Shown here piece by piece: positions 9,539-20,336 of a stretch of 64,000 nucleotides of DNA (positions are counted from its first letter, which is position 1; each line of letters begins with the position of its first letter). The notes under the pieces are model-generated. The model was not told the DNA's origin. It saw nothing but the letters and a program-made list of their open reading frames with translations, and did not search any database. The position numbers and the translations under genes are program-made. The DNA lies in NCBI GenBank assembly GCA_947467605.1, contig CANIII010000020.1, forward strand, positions 30,406 through 94,405, written 5' to 3'. This DNA comes from Acidobacteriota bacterium (GTDB lineage: Bacteria; Acidobacteriota; Vicinamibacteria; Vicinamibacterales; SCN-69-37).

Positions 9539-12358
9539 ATGCGCTCGCGGAGCCTGACGGGCCTGTTCTTTCTGGCGGTGATCGCGCTACTTGCGATCCC
9601 GTCTTTCTCGATCTACTACACGGACTGGCTCTGGTTTAAGGAGCTGGGATACACGCAGGTCTTCCTGCAGTCGATCAACGCCCAGGGAGCGGTGTTCGTC
9701 AGCGTATTTTCGGTGGCATTCGCATTTCTCTACGGCAATCTGCGCATCGCGCAGGTCGGCCTGAAGGTTTCGAGCCTCGTCTTTGGTCACAGCGCGGATG
9801 GCCGACCCGTATCGATCGAGCGAAGCGGGCTCGCGCGGATTGCGCTGGTTGGATCCACGATCCTTTCGGCGATGTTGGCCATCTCGTCGGCCGCGGATTG
9901 GATGAGCTGGATCTCGTTCTTCCGCGCCGTCCCCTTCGGCATCACCGATCCACTGCTCGGTCGCGACGTGTCGTTCTACGTCTTCCGCCTGCCCGTGCTT
10001 GATGCCATGCGTCAACAGGCGTTGCTCGTCACGGTGCTCTCACTGGCGGGTTCGGGCTTCATCTACCTCATGAGTGGCAGCGTCACGGCGGAGCCGCGCT
10101 ACGGCATCGCGTTCTGGCCACGGCTGCGACTCGGTCAGCAGGCACGCCGGCATCTGTCCTGGCTCGTCGCGATCGGTCTGGCGCTGATGGCGTGGGGCGC
10201 ATGGCTGGATCTACCGCGCATGCTGATCACGCCGGCTTCGGGCGATACAGCCGCGGTGATGCTTGGCGCCTCGTATGCGGATGCCCACGCGATCATGCCG
10301 ATCCTGCGGCTGAAGATCGTGATCCTGTCGGCCGGCAGCCTCCTGGCGATCTGGCATGGATTGAGTTCGCAGCGTTGGCCGGTGCCGTTCGCGCTGGCGG
10401 TCTACTTCGTCACCACCATCGGCGGCTCGCTGTATGGCTCGTTCATTCAGCAGTTCGTCGTCACACCGAATGAACAGGACAAAGAGCAGCCGTATATCGT
10501 GCACAACATCGCGGCCACACGTCACGCGTACGCGCTCGACCGCGTGGACGAACGCGAGCTGACGGGCGATGCGGAGCTGCAGCCGAAGGACATCATCGCG
10601 AATGCCGAGACCATCGCGAACGTGCGACTGTGGGATCACCAGCCGCTGTTGCAGACCTTCGCGCAGATTCAGGAAATCCGCACATACTACGACTTCCTCT
10701 CGGTCGACAACGACCGCTACTGGATCAACGGCAGGCAGCGCCAGGTCATGCTCTCCGCGCGCGAGCTCAACACTGACAGCCTGCCGAACCAGTCGTGGGT
10801 CAACAACCGATTGAGCTTTACCCATGGCTACGGCCTGACGCTCGGCCCGGTGAATCAGGTGACGACCGAAGGGCTGCCGGTGCTCTTCATCCGCGATTTG
10901 CCGCCCAAGTCCACGGCAGATCTGCCGGTCACGGAACCGAGCATCTACTTCGGCGAGCAGTCGAGTAACTACGTGCTCGTCAAGACCAACACTCAGGAAT
11001 TTCACTATCCGAAGAGTACGTCGAAGGTTGGCGAAGAGAACGTGATGACGACCTACGCCGGCACAGGCGGCGTGGAGGTCGGCGGCCGTTTCCGGCGCAT
11101 GCTGCTCGCGGCGCGATTCGGCAGCATGGAGATCTTCGTCACCAACCAGTTGCGCAAGGACAGCCGGATCCTCTTTCATCGGCAAATCCTCGATCGCGTG
11201 AAACAGATCGCACCGTTTCTCGAGTACGACCGCGACCCGTACATGGTCGTCGATGGTGGCCGGCTCTTCTGGATCATCGACGCCTACACGGCAACCGCCA
11301 ACTACCCGTACTCGGCTCGCGTGATGTCCAAGTCGGGCGAGCGCATCAACTACATTCGCAACTCAGTGAAGGCCGTCGTAGACGCGTTTAACGGCACGAC
11401 GACGTTCTATTTGGCAGAGCCGACCGATCCGCTGGCGCTGACAATTGCCAATATCTTTCCGAAGCTGTTTACGCCGATGAGCGAGATGCCGGCGAGTCTC
11501 CGCCAGCACGTGCGGTATCCCGAGGACATCTTCGCAATTCAATCCGCGGTGTTCGCGACGTACCACATGACGAATCCCGGCGTCTTCTACAACAAGGAAG
11601 ATCAGTGGCAGGTGCCGGTGCTCGATGCCGGCGACCACTCCACGCAGTCAATTCAGCCGTACTACACGATCATGAAGCTACCGGGCGAGAAACACCCGGA
11701 GTTCATTCAGATGCTGCCGTTCACGCCGCGGTTGAAAGACAACCTCTCGGCCTGGATGGTCGCGCGCAGTGACGGCGATCAGTACGGCAAGCTGCGCGTG
11801 TATCAGTTCCCCAAGCAGAGCCTGATCTTCGGGCCGAGCCAGATTGAAGCGAAGATCAATCAGGACCAGCTCATCTCGCCGCAGATCACGCTGTGGAACC
11901 AACAGGGATCGACGGTGAAGTTCGGCACGCTGCTCGTGATTCCGATCGAAGAGTCGCTGCTCTACGTACGCCCGCTGTATCTGCGGTCGTCGACCGGCAA
12001 GATCCCTGAACTCAAACGCGTCATCGTGGCCTACGGCAGCCGGATCGTCATGCGCGAGACCCTGACGCGCGCGCTGGTCGAGATTTTTGGGCCGTCAATT
12101 GCGTCGGCGCTTGAACCGGATCGTCTCGAGAACTCGGCCACGTCCGTGATCGAGTCGAGCTCGAGCATGCCGGAGGCCGTGGAGACCGACATCGCGTCGG
12201 ATGCCACGCTGTCGCAACTGGCCACGGAGCTGTCGGTCGCCATCGATCGCGCGGACAAGGCGCTACGCGAGGGCGACTTCGCCAGGTACGGCGATGAGCA
12301 GAAGCTCGTGCACGAACTCGTCGCGCGGATGAAGGCGCTGAAAAAAGCCGGGAGTTAA
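9539..12358 (+). CDS. UPF0182 family large membrane protein (COG1615)
   Basis: About 939 residues. Seven or so N-terminal membrane helices (starting [16 protein letters not shown]) are followed by a long extracytoplasmic part, with family-typical stretches [13 protein letters not shown] near the start and [18 protein letters not shown] near 800. The function is not established for the family. The track start at 9491 would run into the divergent peroxiredoxin gene; ATG 9539 gives a normal hydrophobic N-terminus. Its last codons form one arm of the shared terminator. Confidence 0.85.
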   Translation: MRSRSLTGLFFLAVIALLAIPSFSIYYTDWLWFKELGYTQVFLQSINAQGAVFVSVFSVAFAFLYGNLRIAQVGLKVSSLVFGHSADGRPVSIERSGLARIALVGSTILSAMLAISSAADWMSWISFFRAVPFGITDPLLGRDVSFYVFRLPVLDAMRQQALLVTVLSLAGSGFIYLMSGSVTAEPRYGIAFWPRLRLGQQARRHLSWLVAIGLALMAWGAWLDLPRMLITPASGDTAAVMLGASYADAHAIMPILRLKIVILSAGSLLAIWHGLSSQRWPVPFALAVYFVTTIGGSLYGSFIQQFVVTPNEQDKEQPYIVHNIAATRHAYALDRVDERELTGDAELQPKDIIANAETIANVRLWDHQPLLQTFAQIQEIRTYYDFLSVDNDRYWINGRQRQVMLSARELNTDSLPNQSWVNNRLSFTHGYGLTLGPVNQVTTEGLPVLFIRDLPPKSTADLPVTEPSIYFGEQSSNYVLVKTNTQEFHYPKSTSKVGEENVMTTYAGTGGVEVGGRFRRMLLAARFGSMEIFVTNQLRKDSRILFHRQILDRVKQIAPFLEYDRDPYMVVDGGRLFWIIDAYTATANYPYSARVMSKSGERINYIRNSVKAVVDAFNGTTTFYLAEPTDPLALTIANIFPKLFTPMSEMPASLRQHVRYPEDIFAIQSAVFATYHMTNPGVFYNKEDQWQVPVLDAGDHSTQSIQPYYTIMKLPGEKHPEFIQMLPFTPRLKDNLSAWMVARSDGDQYGKLRVYQFPKQSLIFGPSQIEAKINQDQLISPQITLWNQQGSTVKFGTLLVIPIEESLLYVRPLYLRSSTGKIPELKRVIVAYGSRIVMRETLTRALVEIFGPSIASALEPDRLENSATSVIESSSSMPEAVETDIASDATLSQLATELSVAIDRADKALREGDFARYGDEQKLVHELVARMKALKKAGS

Positions 12359-12393
12359 TTGGGAGATTTTCCCCAATTAACTCCCGGCTTTTT
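12342..12393. terminator. Bidirectional intrinsic terminator built into two convergent coding ends
   Basis: A perfect 22-base inverted repeat (12342-12363 and 12372-12393) with an eight-base loop. The stem begins AAAAAGCCGGGAG, so a T-tract follows the hairpin in both directions. It contains the stop codons of both UPF0182 and the PLP decarboxylase, and both proteins therefore end in KAGS. Confidence 0.9.
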
Positions 12394-13780
12394 CTAGTAC
12401 CCGCAAGATCGCTGCCGCCGATTTCTCGATGTCGTCGGCGGTCGTTGACCAGTTGCTCACGGCGACGCGCATGGCGACCATCCCGTGCCAGGTCGTACCG
12501 CCGAGCCAACACGTCCCCTCGTCCTGCACGCCGGCAATCACGGCCTTGGTCAGCGCATCTGCGTCGCGGCCAGGCACTTCACATCGCACCAGCACCTGAT
12601 TGAGGACGACGTCGTTGAGGATGCGGATGTGGGGATGGACCTTAAGGAGATCTGCCATCAGGGCCGCGTGGCGGCAGCAGCGATCGATGAGGTCGCCGAC
12701 GCCGGTGGTGCCGAGCGACCGCAGTGCGGCGTAGATCGGCACGGCGCGACCGCGACGTGACTCTTCAGGCACGAACTCATGTGGGTCACGTTCAACTGCG
12801 GTGGCCACGATGTAGGCCGCCGAGAGTGACATCGCGCTGCGATGCGCGTCCGGATGCGCGACGAACACGATGCCGCTGTCGTAGGGCACGTTCAGCCATT
12901 TGTGGCCGTCTGTGGCGATGGAGTCGGCGCGGCTGATGCCCGCGACCAAGTGGGCACGAGCTGGAGATGTCGCCGCCCACAGCCCGAACGCGCCATCGAC
13001 GTGCAGCCAGATCGGTCGTGAATGCACCTGGCGTGCTTGGTCGACAGCCGTCGCGATGTGATCGAGCGGATCGAACGCGCCCGTGTTGACGTTGCCGGCC
13101 TGCGCACAGACGATGGCGGGCCCGGAGGTGGCGGCAAGCGTCTCGCGAATAGTGTCGGCGCGCATCCGGCCTTGTGCATCTGCCGGCACGCGGATGGCGG
13201 TGGCGGCACCGAAGCCCAGTAGTCGCAGCGCCATGAAGATCGTGTAGTGCGATTCGTCCGATGTGATTACGGTGACAGTGGGCGCACCGGCCAGGCCCTG
13301 CGCTTCCACATCCCACCCGGCCTCACGCAGCACGTGGTGACGCGCTGCGGCCAGCGCGGTGAAGTTCGCCATCTGGCAACCCGTCACAAAACCCACCGAC
13401 ATCGTTTCCGGGAGCCCAGCGAGCGACTTCAGCCATTCGGCTGTGATGTCTTCCACAACTGATACGAGCGGCGAGAGCGCGTAGACGCCGGCGTTCTGGT
13501 CCCACGCCGAGACAAGCCAGTCCGCAGCGACGGCGGCCGGCAGACAACCACCGATCACGAAGCCGAAGTAGCGGGGACCTGAAGAGGCCACGGTGCCGCG
13601 TGTGGCGGCCGCCGCGAGGCGATCGACGATCGACTCCGGTGTCTCGCCGGTGGTGCCGAGGGCGCCTCCCAGCGTCGCTCGAAGCTCGGCACTGGTCATT
13701 GTGGCTTTCACCGGCCGATCGGCCACCTGGCTGATGTAGTTGACGGCGTGGGCCGAGGTGCGTGGGAGGAGGTCCTTCAT
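12377..13780 (-). CDS. Pyridoxal-phosphate-dependent amino acid decarboxylase, group II (aromatic/glutamate type)
   Basis: 467 residues. The PLP-binding lysine is in DGHKWLNVPYDSG (K294), with the usual upstream HVDGAFG Asp motif near 270 and the SDESHYT histidine near 188. The family decarboxylates aromatic L-amino acids, histidine or glutamate; substrate cannot be assigned. The track start at 13822 lies inside the upstream gene. ATG 13780 overlaps that gene's stop as ATGA and is preferred. It forms a two-gene operon with the MBL-fold protein and terminates at the shared palindrome. Confidence 0.88.
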   Translation of the reverse strand: MKDLLPRTSAHAVNYISQVADRPVKATMTSAELRATLGGALGTTGETPESIVDRLAAAATRGTVASSGPRYFGFVIGGCLPAAVAADWLVSAWDQNAGVYALSPLVSVVEDITAEWLKSLAGLPETMSVGFVTGCQMANFTALAAARHHVLREAGWDVEAQGLAGAPTVTVITSDESHYTIFMALRLLGFGAATAIRVPADAQGRMRADTIRETLAATSGPAIVCAQAGNVNTGAFDPLDHIATAVDQARQVHSRPIWLHVDGAFGLWAATSPARAHLVAGISRADSIATDGHKWLNVPYDSGIVFVAHPDAHRSAMSLSAAYIVATAVERDPHEFVPEESRRGRAVPIYAALRSLGTTGVGDLIDRCCRHAALMADLLKVHPHIRILNDVVLNQVLVRCEVPGRDADALTKAVIAGVQDEGTCWLGGTTWHGMVAMRVAVSNWSTTADDIEKSAAAILRVLEKAGS

Positions 13781-14694
13781 TTCGCGTCCTTCTTCGTCCA
13801 ATAGCGAGCGAGGCCAGACCACGAGAAGTCGAACCGCCCCGCGCGAGCGTAGGCGTCAACTTCCTCGCGACCAGCCGAGCGCACCAGTTCTTCGGTCACG
13901 CCCACCGCAAACGCCGCAGCGCGCTCTTCGTCGCTGCCGTCTGTGGCGAGCGACGCGCGGACGCGCGCACTCCAGTCGTCGGTGCGTTTCCACAGATCTT
14001 GAAAATGCACACGCGGCGCCGATTGCGGACCGAAGTGTGTGAGAAAGAGCACATCGGGATTCCAGTCGAGAATGGTCTGGGTGCTCTGACGCCAGGCGTC
14101 GAGGTCGATGTCGGGTGGCGGCGTCGGTGGCACCACGACGCGTCCACTCGATCGACACATGCCGGCGGTGTCTCCGACGAACGCAATCTTGGACGCCGGC
14201 AGAAAGTAGCTCACGTGATGCCACGCATGGCCCGGCGTCCACGCGATGTCCACATCGTGCCCCACCACAGTGGCGCGGCCGCGATCGCCGATCGTGTCGA
14301 TGTTGGCGGCCGGCACCGGCAGGATCTCGCCCCACAGTCGATCCATGTCGGCACCATAGAGCCGGGTCGCGCTGGCCAACAGCCTCGACGGATCGATCAT
14401 GTGCGCGGCACCGCGCTCGTGCACGATCACGCGCGCGGTCGGACATTCCTTGAGCAGCGTGCCCACGCTGGCCGCATGGTCGAGGTGAATGTGGGTGATC
14501 AGGATCGAGCGAATGTCAGCAGTCGAATATCCGCGCGCTCCGAGCGCCGCCCGCAACACCGGCAGTGATGTCGTCGGTCCGGGATCCACGAGCGCGACGC
14601 CATCAGCACCGTGCAAGAGACCGGTCGCGATGATGCCAGGTTGGCCGATGAAGTGGAGATCAAAGTAGTCGACGCCGGGGGCGAGAGGGGTCAT
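13777..14694 (-). CDS. MBL-fold metallo-hydrolase
   Basis: About 305 residues. The metal-binding HIHLDH motif is at 68-73, with later ligands in TPGHAWHH and FVGDTAG. A C-terminal helical extension (about 200-290) is typical of glyoxalase-II-like or quinoprotein-relay-like members; no substrate can be named. The track start at 14805 would overlap the divergent PPK2 gene, so the internal ATG at 14694 (MTPLAPGV) was chosen. It is coupled to the downstream decarboxylase by ATGA. Confidence 0.82.
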   Translation of the reverse strand: MTPLAPGVDYFDLHFIGQPGIIATGLLHGADGVALVDPGPTTSLPVLRAALGARGYSTADIRSILITHIHLDHAASVGTLLKECPTARVIVHERGAAHMIDPSRLLASATRLYGADMDRLWGEILPVPAANIDTIGDRGRATVVGHDVDIAWTPGHAWHHVSYFLPASKIAFVGDTAGMCRSSGRVVVPPTPPPDIDLDAWRQSTQTILDWNPDVLFLTHFGPQSAPRVHFQDLWKRTDDWSARVRASLATDGSDEERAAAFAVGVTEELVRSAGREEVDAYARAGRFDFSWSGLARYWTKKDAK

Positions 14695-14736
14695 TCTGAG
14701 GGAGTATCCTAACGCGCTCCGCAGATCGAGGTCCCC

Positions 14737-15621
14737 ATGAAAGGCATTCGCAAGATCGCTGACCGTCTCATCGCGCCACCAGGCAAGAAGATCTCGCTCA
14801 AACACTTTGATCCGCGATGGACGGGCAAGTTCAAGGACGCATCACTGGCACCGGCGCTGTTGGCCGATGGCGTGCAGAGGCTCGCCAAGCTGCAAGACAC
14901 GCTCTACGCGCACGATCAGTATTCCGTGCTCGTCATCTTTCAGGCGATGGACGCCGCGGGCAAAGACGGCACGATCCGCCATGTGATGTCGGGTCTCAAC
15001 CCGCAGGGATGCCAGGTCTTCAGCTTCAAAGCGCCGTCATCCGAAGAGCGTGACCACACATATCTCTGGCGGTCGGTGAAAGCGTTGCCGGAGCGCGGCC
15101 GCATCGGCATCCACAACCGCTCGCACTACGAAGAAGTGCTGGTCGCGCGCGTGCATCCGGAGATCCTGCAGGGACAGCGGCTGCCGGCGGCCGCGACGAA
15201 CAACAAGGACATCTGGAAGCATCGATTCAAAGAGATCAACGACTTCGAACATCACCTCGTCAGAAACGGCACGATCGTCCTGAAGTTCTTCCTCAACGTG
15301 TCGAAGGCCGAGCAGAAGCGCCGCTTTCTCGAGCGCATCGAAGATCCGTCGAAGAACTGGAAGTTCTCTGCCGGCGATGTGAAAGAACGTGCGCTCTGGA
15401 AAGACTACATGCGCGCATACGAAGACGTGTTCACACATACGAGCACGAAGTGGGCACCGTGGTACATCATCCCCGCCGATAACAAGTGGTTCATGCGCTT
15501 GTCCGTGGCCGGCATCCTGTGCCGCACGCTCGAATCATTGAACCTCGAGTATCCGAAACTCGGCAAAGTACAGATGAAGGAGCTGATGGACGCACGTCAG
15601 GTCCTGATGCGCGAGAAATAG
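14737..15621 (+). CDS. ppk2: Polyphosphate kinase 2 family, polyphosphate:nucleotide phosphotransferase
   Basis: 294 residues. The PPK2 Walker A-like loop FQAMDAAGKDGTIRHVMSG lies near 67-85, followed by VFSFKAPSSEERDHTYLWR, the lid-side SKAEQKRRFLERIEDPSKNWKFS and WYIIPADNKWF, all family landmarks. It transfers phosphate between polyphosphate and nucleotides; single-domain proteins of this length often phosphorylate NMPs or NDPs. The start has GAGG eight bases upstream. It is divergent from the MBL gene. Confidence 0.92.
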   Translation: MKGIRKIADRLIAPPGKKISLKHFDPRWTGKFKDASLAPALLADGVQRLAKLQDTLYAHDQYSVLVIFQAMDAAGKDGTIRHVMSGLNPQGCQVFSFKAPSSEERDHTYLWRSVKALPERGRIGIHNRSHYEEVLVARVHPEILQGQRLPAAATNNKDIWKHRFKEINDFEHHLVRNGTIVLKFFLNVSKAEQKRRFLERIEDPSKNWKFSAGDVKERALWKDYMRAYEDVFTHTSTKWAPWYIIPADNKWFMRLSVAGILCRTLESLNLEYPKLGKVQMKELMDARQVLMREK

Positions 15622-15642
15622 GAGACCTAGTATCCTGTGAGC

Positions 15643-16224
15643 ATGCTGACGACACTCATTGTCTTGTCGCTGACGTTCGGCCTGCCCCTGAGTCCGGTGC
15701 AGGCACCTCAGGCTGCTGCCGTCTTCGAACAGGGCATGCCCTGGAGCGACTACGTCGCCAGCACGAAGCAGCAACACGACATCTGGGTGCGCAACGCCGG
15801 CCGCGACGTGCCCGCCGCGCTGGTCGAGCGCCTCCGCAAGGCCAGCTCAGGCCTGCGATTGCTCGCGGTCGCCGAAGACTGGTGCACCGACTCGGTCAAC
15901 AGCGTGCCCTATCTCGGCAGCCTCGCCACCAAAGCCGGCGTCGACCTCCGCATCGTCAATTCCGAAGTCGGCAAGTCGTTCATGGAGGCGCACCGCACGC
16001 CTGATGGTCGAGCCGCGACGCCGACGATTATCCTCATCAGAGACGGCAAGGAAGTAGCCGCGTGGTCCGAGCGACCGGTGTCCCTGCAGACATGGTTTCT
16101 GGAAATGGCCAACAAGATCGATTCGTCGGAACGCCAGCAGAGAAAGCTCAACTGGTATGACTGGAATCGCGGCGAAGATGCGCTGAAGGAACTCGTGGCG
16201 CTGGCAGAACAGACACAGAAGTGA
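15643..16224 (+). CDS. Secreted thioredoxin-like protein lacking a CxxC pair
   Basis: About 193 residues. A signal peptide (LTTLIVLSLTFGLPLSPVQA) precedes a thioredoxin_9-like fold. The active-site position reads EDWCTDSVNS, with one cysteine and no CxxC, so it is unlikely to be a standard disulfide oxidoreductase. The cis-Pro region is RAATPTIILI. The track begins at GTG 15637; ATG 15643 gives a cleaner signal peptide. Its stop overlaps the clpS GTG start (GTGA), an unexpected coupling of an exported protein with a cytosolic adaptor. Confidence 0.75.
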   Translation: MLTTLIVLSLTFGLPLSPVQAPQAAAVFEQGMPWSDYVASTKQQHDIWVRNAGRDVPAALVERLRKASSGLRLLAVAEDWCTDSVNSVPYLGSLATKAGVDLRIVNSEVGKSFMEAHRTPDGRAATPTIILIRDGKEVAAWSERPVSLQTWFLEMANKIDSSERQQRKLNWYDWNRGEDALKELVALAEQTQK

Positions 16225-16538
16225 GCCACGCCGACCAACACACCGACGGTTCGGTCAAGGAACGCGTCACACCGAAGAAGCAGGAGCCGGAGCTCTACAA
16301 GGTCTTCCTGATCAACGATGACTACTCGACCATGGACTTCGTCATCGAAGTGCTCGAGACGGTCTTTCAGAAATCGCCCGCTGAGGCCTACCGCATCATG
16401 ATCCACGTGCACACGCAGGGTCAGGGACTGGCCGGCGTGTATCCATGGGAAGTGGCAGAGACGAAAGTCTCGACCGTGACGGAGATGGCGAAAGACGCGG
16501 GATTCCCGCTCCGCGCGGTCATTGAAGGCAATACGTAA
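16221..16538 (+). CDS. clpS: ClpS, adaptor for ClpA and N-end rule substrates
   Basis: 105 residues. A flexible N-terminus is followed by the ClpS core: YKVFLINDDYSTMDFVIEVL (NDD and the hydrophobic N-degron pocket), then the IMIHVHTQG helix and the GVYPWEVAETKV strand. It delivers proteins with bulky hydrophobic N-terminal residues to ClpAP. The start is GTG, overlapping the previous stop by four bases. The clpA partner follows downstream but is separated by an oppositely oriented nucleotidase gene. Confidence 0.93.
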   Translation: MSHADQHTDGSVKERVTPKKQEPELYKVFLINDDYSTMDFVIEVLETVFQKSPAEAYRIMIHVHTQGQGLAGVYPWEVAETKVSTVTEMAKDAGFPLRAVIEGNT

Positions 16539-18017
16539 CTACTTGTAGGTCGCTTTCAGTTCGTCGATCACCGCTCGGCGCACGTCGCGCAGGTCTTCCG
16601 GATCGTGCACACCAGGATTCGTGCGAGTGAGATAGCCAAGATTGGCTTCGCCGCCTGTGAGCAGGAAGTCTGAGATGCCCACAAGGTAGCGCTTCGCAGG
16701 ATCGAGCGGCACGCCGTTGATGACCCAGCCGCTGCTGTTGCGCACCGTGCCATCACTCGTGTGCAGGAAGCCACCCGTGCCCTGATTGCCGAGCCCTTGA
16801 TCCAGCACTTTCGCGAGGAACGCCCCGTCGAATGACACGCGCACCACTTTGCCGCCGAACGGGAGGACGCGAATGATGTCGTACTCGGTAATCGGTCCCG
16901 GCGTCAGCACGTCGTCAATCCGCACCGAACCGCCGTTGAAGATGCCGACCTCGGCCTTCGCTTCATGCCGCATGGCATTGGCGATAATCTGCGTCAGCTT
17001 GCCTTCGCGATTGCGAATGGTCGTCTCTCGACCGTCGAGCGGCTCAGTCAGCGTTGCCACAGAGGCTTCCGGTGCGAACCCGTCTCGGCGAAACGCGTCG
17101 AACGCCGTCGTGGTCCACTTCTTCACCAGAGCGTCAACTGACGGCAACGCCGTGACCTGATCGTCGATGATCTGGAGTCGCGCACTGACCGTCGGCCGGG
17201 CACCCGTGGCGCCGAACGACATCGACACAATGGCGAGCGAGCGCACGTTGGCGTCGGCCTTGATGATCGGCGTGAAGTGCTCGCCGCGTCGCAGCATCCA
17301 GTTCTCATGCTCATGGCCGCCGAGAATCACGTCGATCTCCGGTACGGCAATCGCCAACTCGGCGTCGCCGGCAAGCGTGAGGTGCGTCAGCGCCACGATG
17401 GCGTCGACCTTGCCCTTGAGCTGCGCCACCGCGGACTTTGCGCTGTCGATCGGCGGCAGATACTTCACCCACGGTTTCTGATTCGCATCGGTCACGATGC
17501 CGATGACACCGATGCGCAGTGTGCGGCCCGATGCCGTCATCGGCACGATGTGCGTCGCCACGGTGTTGGCGAAGGGCTGTCCCTGTGCGTCGACGACGTT
17601 GGTGACAACGATCTTGAACTTCGACTCGATCATGCGCGCAGCGAACGCCGCCGGTGAGATGTCGAACTCGTGATTGCCAAGTGTCGCCACCTGCAGACCC
17701 GTGGCGTTCAGCACATCGACCATTTGCCTGCCGGCGAGCGCCTCGCCATTCACGCGTGCCGTGCCCAGCGCGGACGGCGAGACGTAGTCACCGCCGAGCG
17801 TCACAAGCAGTGGCGCGTTGGTCCGCTTGAGCTGCGCGATCGAGGCGGCCACGCGCGCGAGACCGCCTGACTTGCCGCCTTCGACCGCGCCAATCTCATA
17901 CACGTCATTGAAATGCGCAATCGTGATCACCGCACGTGTGGATGTCTGAGCGTTGAGGATGAGCGTCGACGTGAGTGCGAGAGACGCAAGCAGAGTGAGT
18001 CGGATCTTGAGCGTCAT
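16539..18017 (-). CDS. Secreted 5'-nucleotidase / metallophosphatase (UshA/YfkN family)
   Basis: About 492 residues. A signal peptide (LTLLASLALTSTLILNAQ) is followed by a calcineurin-like metallophosphatase domain with AHFNDVYEI, GGDYVSP, LGNHEFD, VALTHL and GGHEHE as metal ligands, and a C-terminal 5_nucleotid_C domain with IFNGGSVRIDD and LPFGGKVV. It dephosphorylates extracellular nucleotides, or related substrates, in the periplasm. The track start at 18041 adds nine non-signal-like residues, so ATG 18017 is preferred. It ends on the base after the clpS stop and is divergent from clpA with about 36 bases between starts. Confidence 0.88.
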   Translation of the reverse strand: MTLKIRLTLLASLALTSTLILNAQTSTRAVITIAHFNDVYEIGAVEGGKSGGLARVAASIAQLKRTNAPLLVTLGGDYVSPSALGTARVNGEALAGRQMVDVLNATGLQVATLGNHEFDISPAAFAARMIESKFKIVVTNVVDAQGQPFANTVATHIVPMTASGRTLRIGVIGIVTDANQKPWVKYLPPIDSAKSAVAQLKGKVDAIVALTHLTLAGDAELAIAVPEIDVILGGHEHENWMLRRGEHFTPIIKADANVRSLAIVSMSFGATGARPTVSARLQIIDDQVTALPSVDALVKKWTTTAFDAFRRDGFAPEASVATLTEPLDGRETTIRNREGKLTQIIANAMRHEAKAEVGIFNGGSVRIDDVLTPGPITEYDIIRVLPFGGKVVRVSFDGAFLAKVLDQGLGNQGTGGFLHTSDGTVRNSSGWVINGVPLDPAKRYLVGISDFLLTGGEANLGYLTRTNPGVHDPEDLRDVRRAVIDELKATYK

Positions 18018-18053
18018 GCAGTCATGATTGTAATCCTGCATTAGGATGGAAGA

Positions 18054-20336
18054 ATGTTCTCCGCCTCACTCGAGATTGTGCTGACTGTGTCGTATCGCGA
18101 GGCCGTGTCACGGGGGCACGCCTATCTCACGCTCGAACACTTGCTCTACGCGCTCGCGCACGATCAGGAAGGCGAGCAGATTCTCACGGCCTGCGGTGCG
18201 AATCTCGCGGACCTGCGCGAGGCGTTGCAGGACTATCTCGAATCGTCGATCGAGCGCGTGAAGCGCGGCAACGAGCGCGAGCCTGAACAGACGACCGCGT
18301 TTCAGCGCGTGCTGCAAACGGCGGTCCTGCATGTGCAGAGCGCTGGCCGTCAGGAAGTGAAGTCGGGCGACATTCTCGCGGCGATCCTTCAGCAGCCGAA
18401 GTCACACGCGGCCAAGCTTCTCGACGCGCAGCACATCACGCGCCTCGACATCCTCGAATACATCTCGCACGGCGTGAGCAAACTGCCGTCGGCCGGATCC
18501 CCGGATCCTGCGGATGGTCCGGCCACAGCGGGTCGCGGCGACGAAGGCCGGGCGACGCAGAAAGATCCGCTTGCCGCCTACTGCGTGAACCTCAGCGACA
18601 AGGCGCGCGAAGGCAAGCTCGATCCACTCGTCGGCCGCGCCGCAGAACTGAAGCGCACGATCGAGGTGCTCTGCCGTCGCCGCAAGAACAATCCTGTCTT
18701 CGTCGGCGATGCCGGCGTGGGCAAGACCGCGATGGCCGAGGGCCTCGCCGCTCGGCTGATCCAGGACGACGCTCCTGAGCCGCTCAAAGACGCCGAGGTC
18801 TACTCGCTCGACACCACCGCGCTGCTCGCGGGCACACGATTCCGCGGCGACTTCGAAGAGCGTTTCAAGAGCGTGGTCAAGGCGCTTGCCGCCAAACCAA
18901 AACCGATCCTGTTCATTGACGAGATTCACTCCACGGTAGGTGCCGGCGCCACCACGGGCGGCACCATGGACCTGGCCACGTTGATCAAGCCGATCCTGAC
19001 CGCGGGCGAATTGCGCGTCATCGGCTCGACGACCTTCGACGAATACAAGCACATCGAAAAAGACCGCGCGCTTGCGCGTCGACTGCAGCGCATCGCGATC
19101 GACGAGCCGTCCATTGCCGAGGCGACGCAGATCCTCGGTGGTCTGCGCAGCCGCTATCAGGATCATCATCAAGTCACGTACACCGACGCCGCACTTGAAG
19201 CCGCGGCGAAGCTCGCGTCACGCCACCTGCGCGAGGGTCGACTGCCCGACAGCGCGATCGACGTGATCGATGAAGCCGGCGCGGTCGCGCGGCTCGCATC
19301 AACCAGCGGCGTCGTGCCCGTGGTGGATGCGGCCGAGGTCGAGGTGGTGATCGCCAAGATCGCGCGGATCCCGGAACGGCAGGCCACGGCATCAGACCGC
19401 GAGCGATTGCGCGGCCTCGAAGACTCCCTCAAGCGCGTCGTCTTTGGCCAGGAAGAGGCCGTTCGTGCCGTCGCGCAGTCGATCAAGCGGTCGCGTGCAG
19501 GCCTCGGCAGCCCCGAGCGGCCGTCTGGCTGCTTCCTGTTTACCGGGCCCACAGGCGTCGGCAAGACAGAGCTCGCCAAGCAGTTGGCGCTGCAGCTCGG
19601 CAACGAGTTCATTCGCTTCGACATGTCGGAATACATGGAGAAGCATGCGGTGGCTCGCCTCATCGGCGCGCCACCAGGCTACGTCGGCTTCGAGCAGGGT
19701 GGTCAGCTCGTCGACGCCGTCCGCACGCATCCCTACTGCGTCGTGCTCCTCGATGAGATCGAGAAGGCGCATCCCGACATCTTCAACATACTGCTCCAGG
19801 TGATGGATCACGCGACGCTCACCGACAACAGCGGACGCAAGGCGGACTTCCGCAACGCGGTGCTGATCATGACGTCCAACGCCGGCTCGCGCGAGATGAG
19901 CGCCAAGACGATGGGGTTCAAGGACAGCGCCGGCGGTAAGGCCGGCCAGTCGAAGGCGGCAATCGAGCGGATGTTCAGCCCCGAGTTCCGCAATCGTCTC
20001 GACGCCATCGTGACATTTGGCACGCTGTCACCGGCAGTGATGGAGACCATTGTCGAGAAGTTCATTCTGCAGCTCGAAGCGCAGTTGTCTGAGAAACACG
20101 TCGCGATCACGCTCACGCCTGCGGCGCGCGCGTGGCTGGCAACGAAGGGCTACGACCCGAGCTTTGGCGCTCGTCCGCTCAGCCGAGTCATCCAGCGCGA
20201 GGTGCGCGACCCGCTCACCGACGAGATCCTCTTCGGCAAGTTGGAACACGGCGGTACGGTGACGATCGACATGGTAGATGACAAGCTGACGTTTGCGTGC
20301 GAAGCCAAGGCGCCGGCGGAGGCCAGCCATGTCTGA
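18054..20336 (+). CDS. clpA: ClpA, AAA+ unfoldase of the ClpAP protease
   Basis: 760 residues. N-domain repeats (about 1-140) bind ClpS. The D1 AAA+ module has Walker A GDAGVGKT (about 219) and ILFIDEIH; D2 has GPTGVGKT (about 500) and [11 protein letters not shown]. Where E. coli ClpA has its ClpP-binding IGL loop, this protein reads TMGFKDS, so the tripeptide is MGF. No long middle domain is present, which excludes ClpB. AGGATGGAAG precedes the ATG. It overlaps grpE by eight bases. Confidence 0.93.
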   Translation: MFSASLEIVLTVSYREAVSRGHAYLTLEHLLYALAHDQEGEQILTACGANLADLREALQDYLESSIERVKRGNEREPEQTTAFQRVLQTAVLHVQSAGRQEVKSGDILAAILQQPKSHAAKLLDAQHITRLDILEYISHGVSKLPSAGSPDPADGPATAGRGDEGRATQKDPLAAYCVNLSDKAREGKLDPLVGRAAELKRTIEVLCRRRKNNPVFVGDAGVGKTAMAEGLAARLIQDDAPEPLKDAEVYSLDTTALLAGTRFRGDFEERFKSVVKALAAKPKPILFIDEIHSTVGAGATTGGTMDLATLIKPILTAGELRVIGSTTFDEYKHIEKDRALARRLQRIAIDEPSIAEATQILGGLRSRYQDHHQVTYTDAALEAAAKLASRHLREGRLPDSAIDVIDEAGAVARLASTSGVVPVVDAAEVEVVIAKIARIPERQATASDRERLRGLEDSLKRVVFGQEEAVRAVAQSIKRSRAGLGSPERPSGCFLFTGPTGVGKTELAKQLALQLGNEFIRFDMSEYMEKHAVARLIGAPPGYVGFEQGGQLVDAVRTHPYCVVLLDEIEKAHPDIFNILLQVMDHATLTDNSGRKADFRNAVLIMTSNAGSREMSAKTMGFKDSAGGKAGQSKAAIERMFSPEFRNRLDAIVTFGTLSPAVMETIVEKFILQLEAQLSEKHVAITLTPAARAWLATKGYDPSFGARPLSRVIQREVRDPLTDEILFGKLEHGGTVTIDMVDDKLTFACEAKAPAEASHV

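Noticed and set aside
10211-11185. 324-residue minus ORF inside UPF0182
   Set aside because: Antisense shadow; Arg/His/Asp-rich with no motif.
13762-14568. 268-residue + ORF across the decarboxylase and MBL genes
   Set aside because: Antisense to two genes with clear catalytic motifs.
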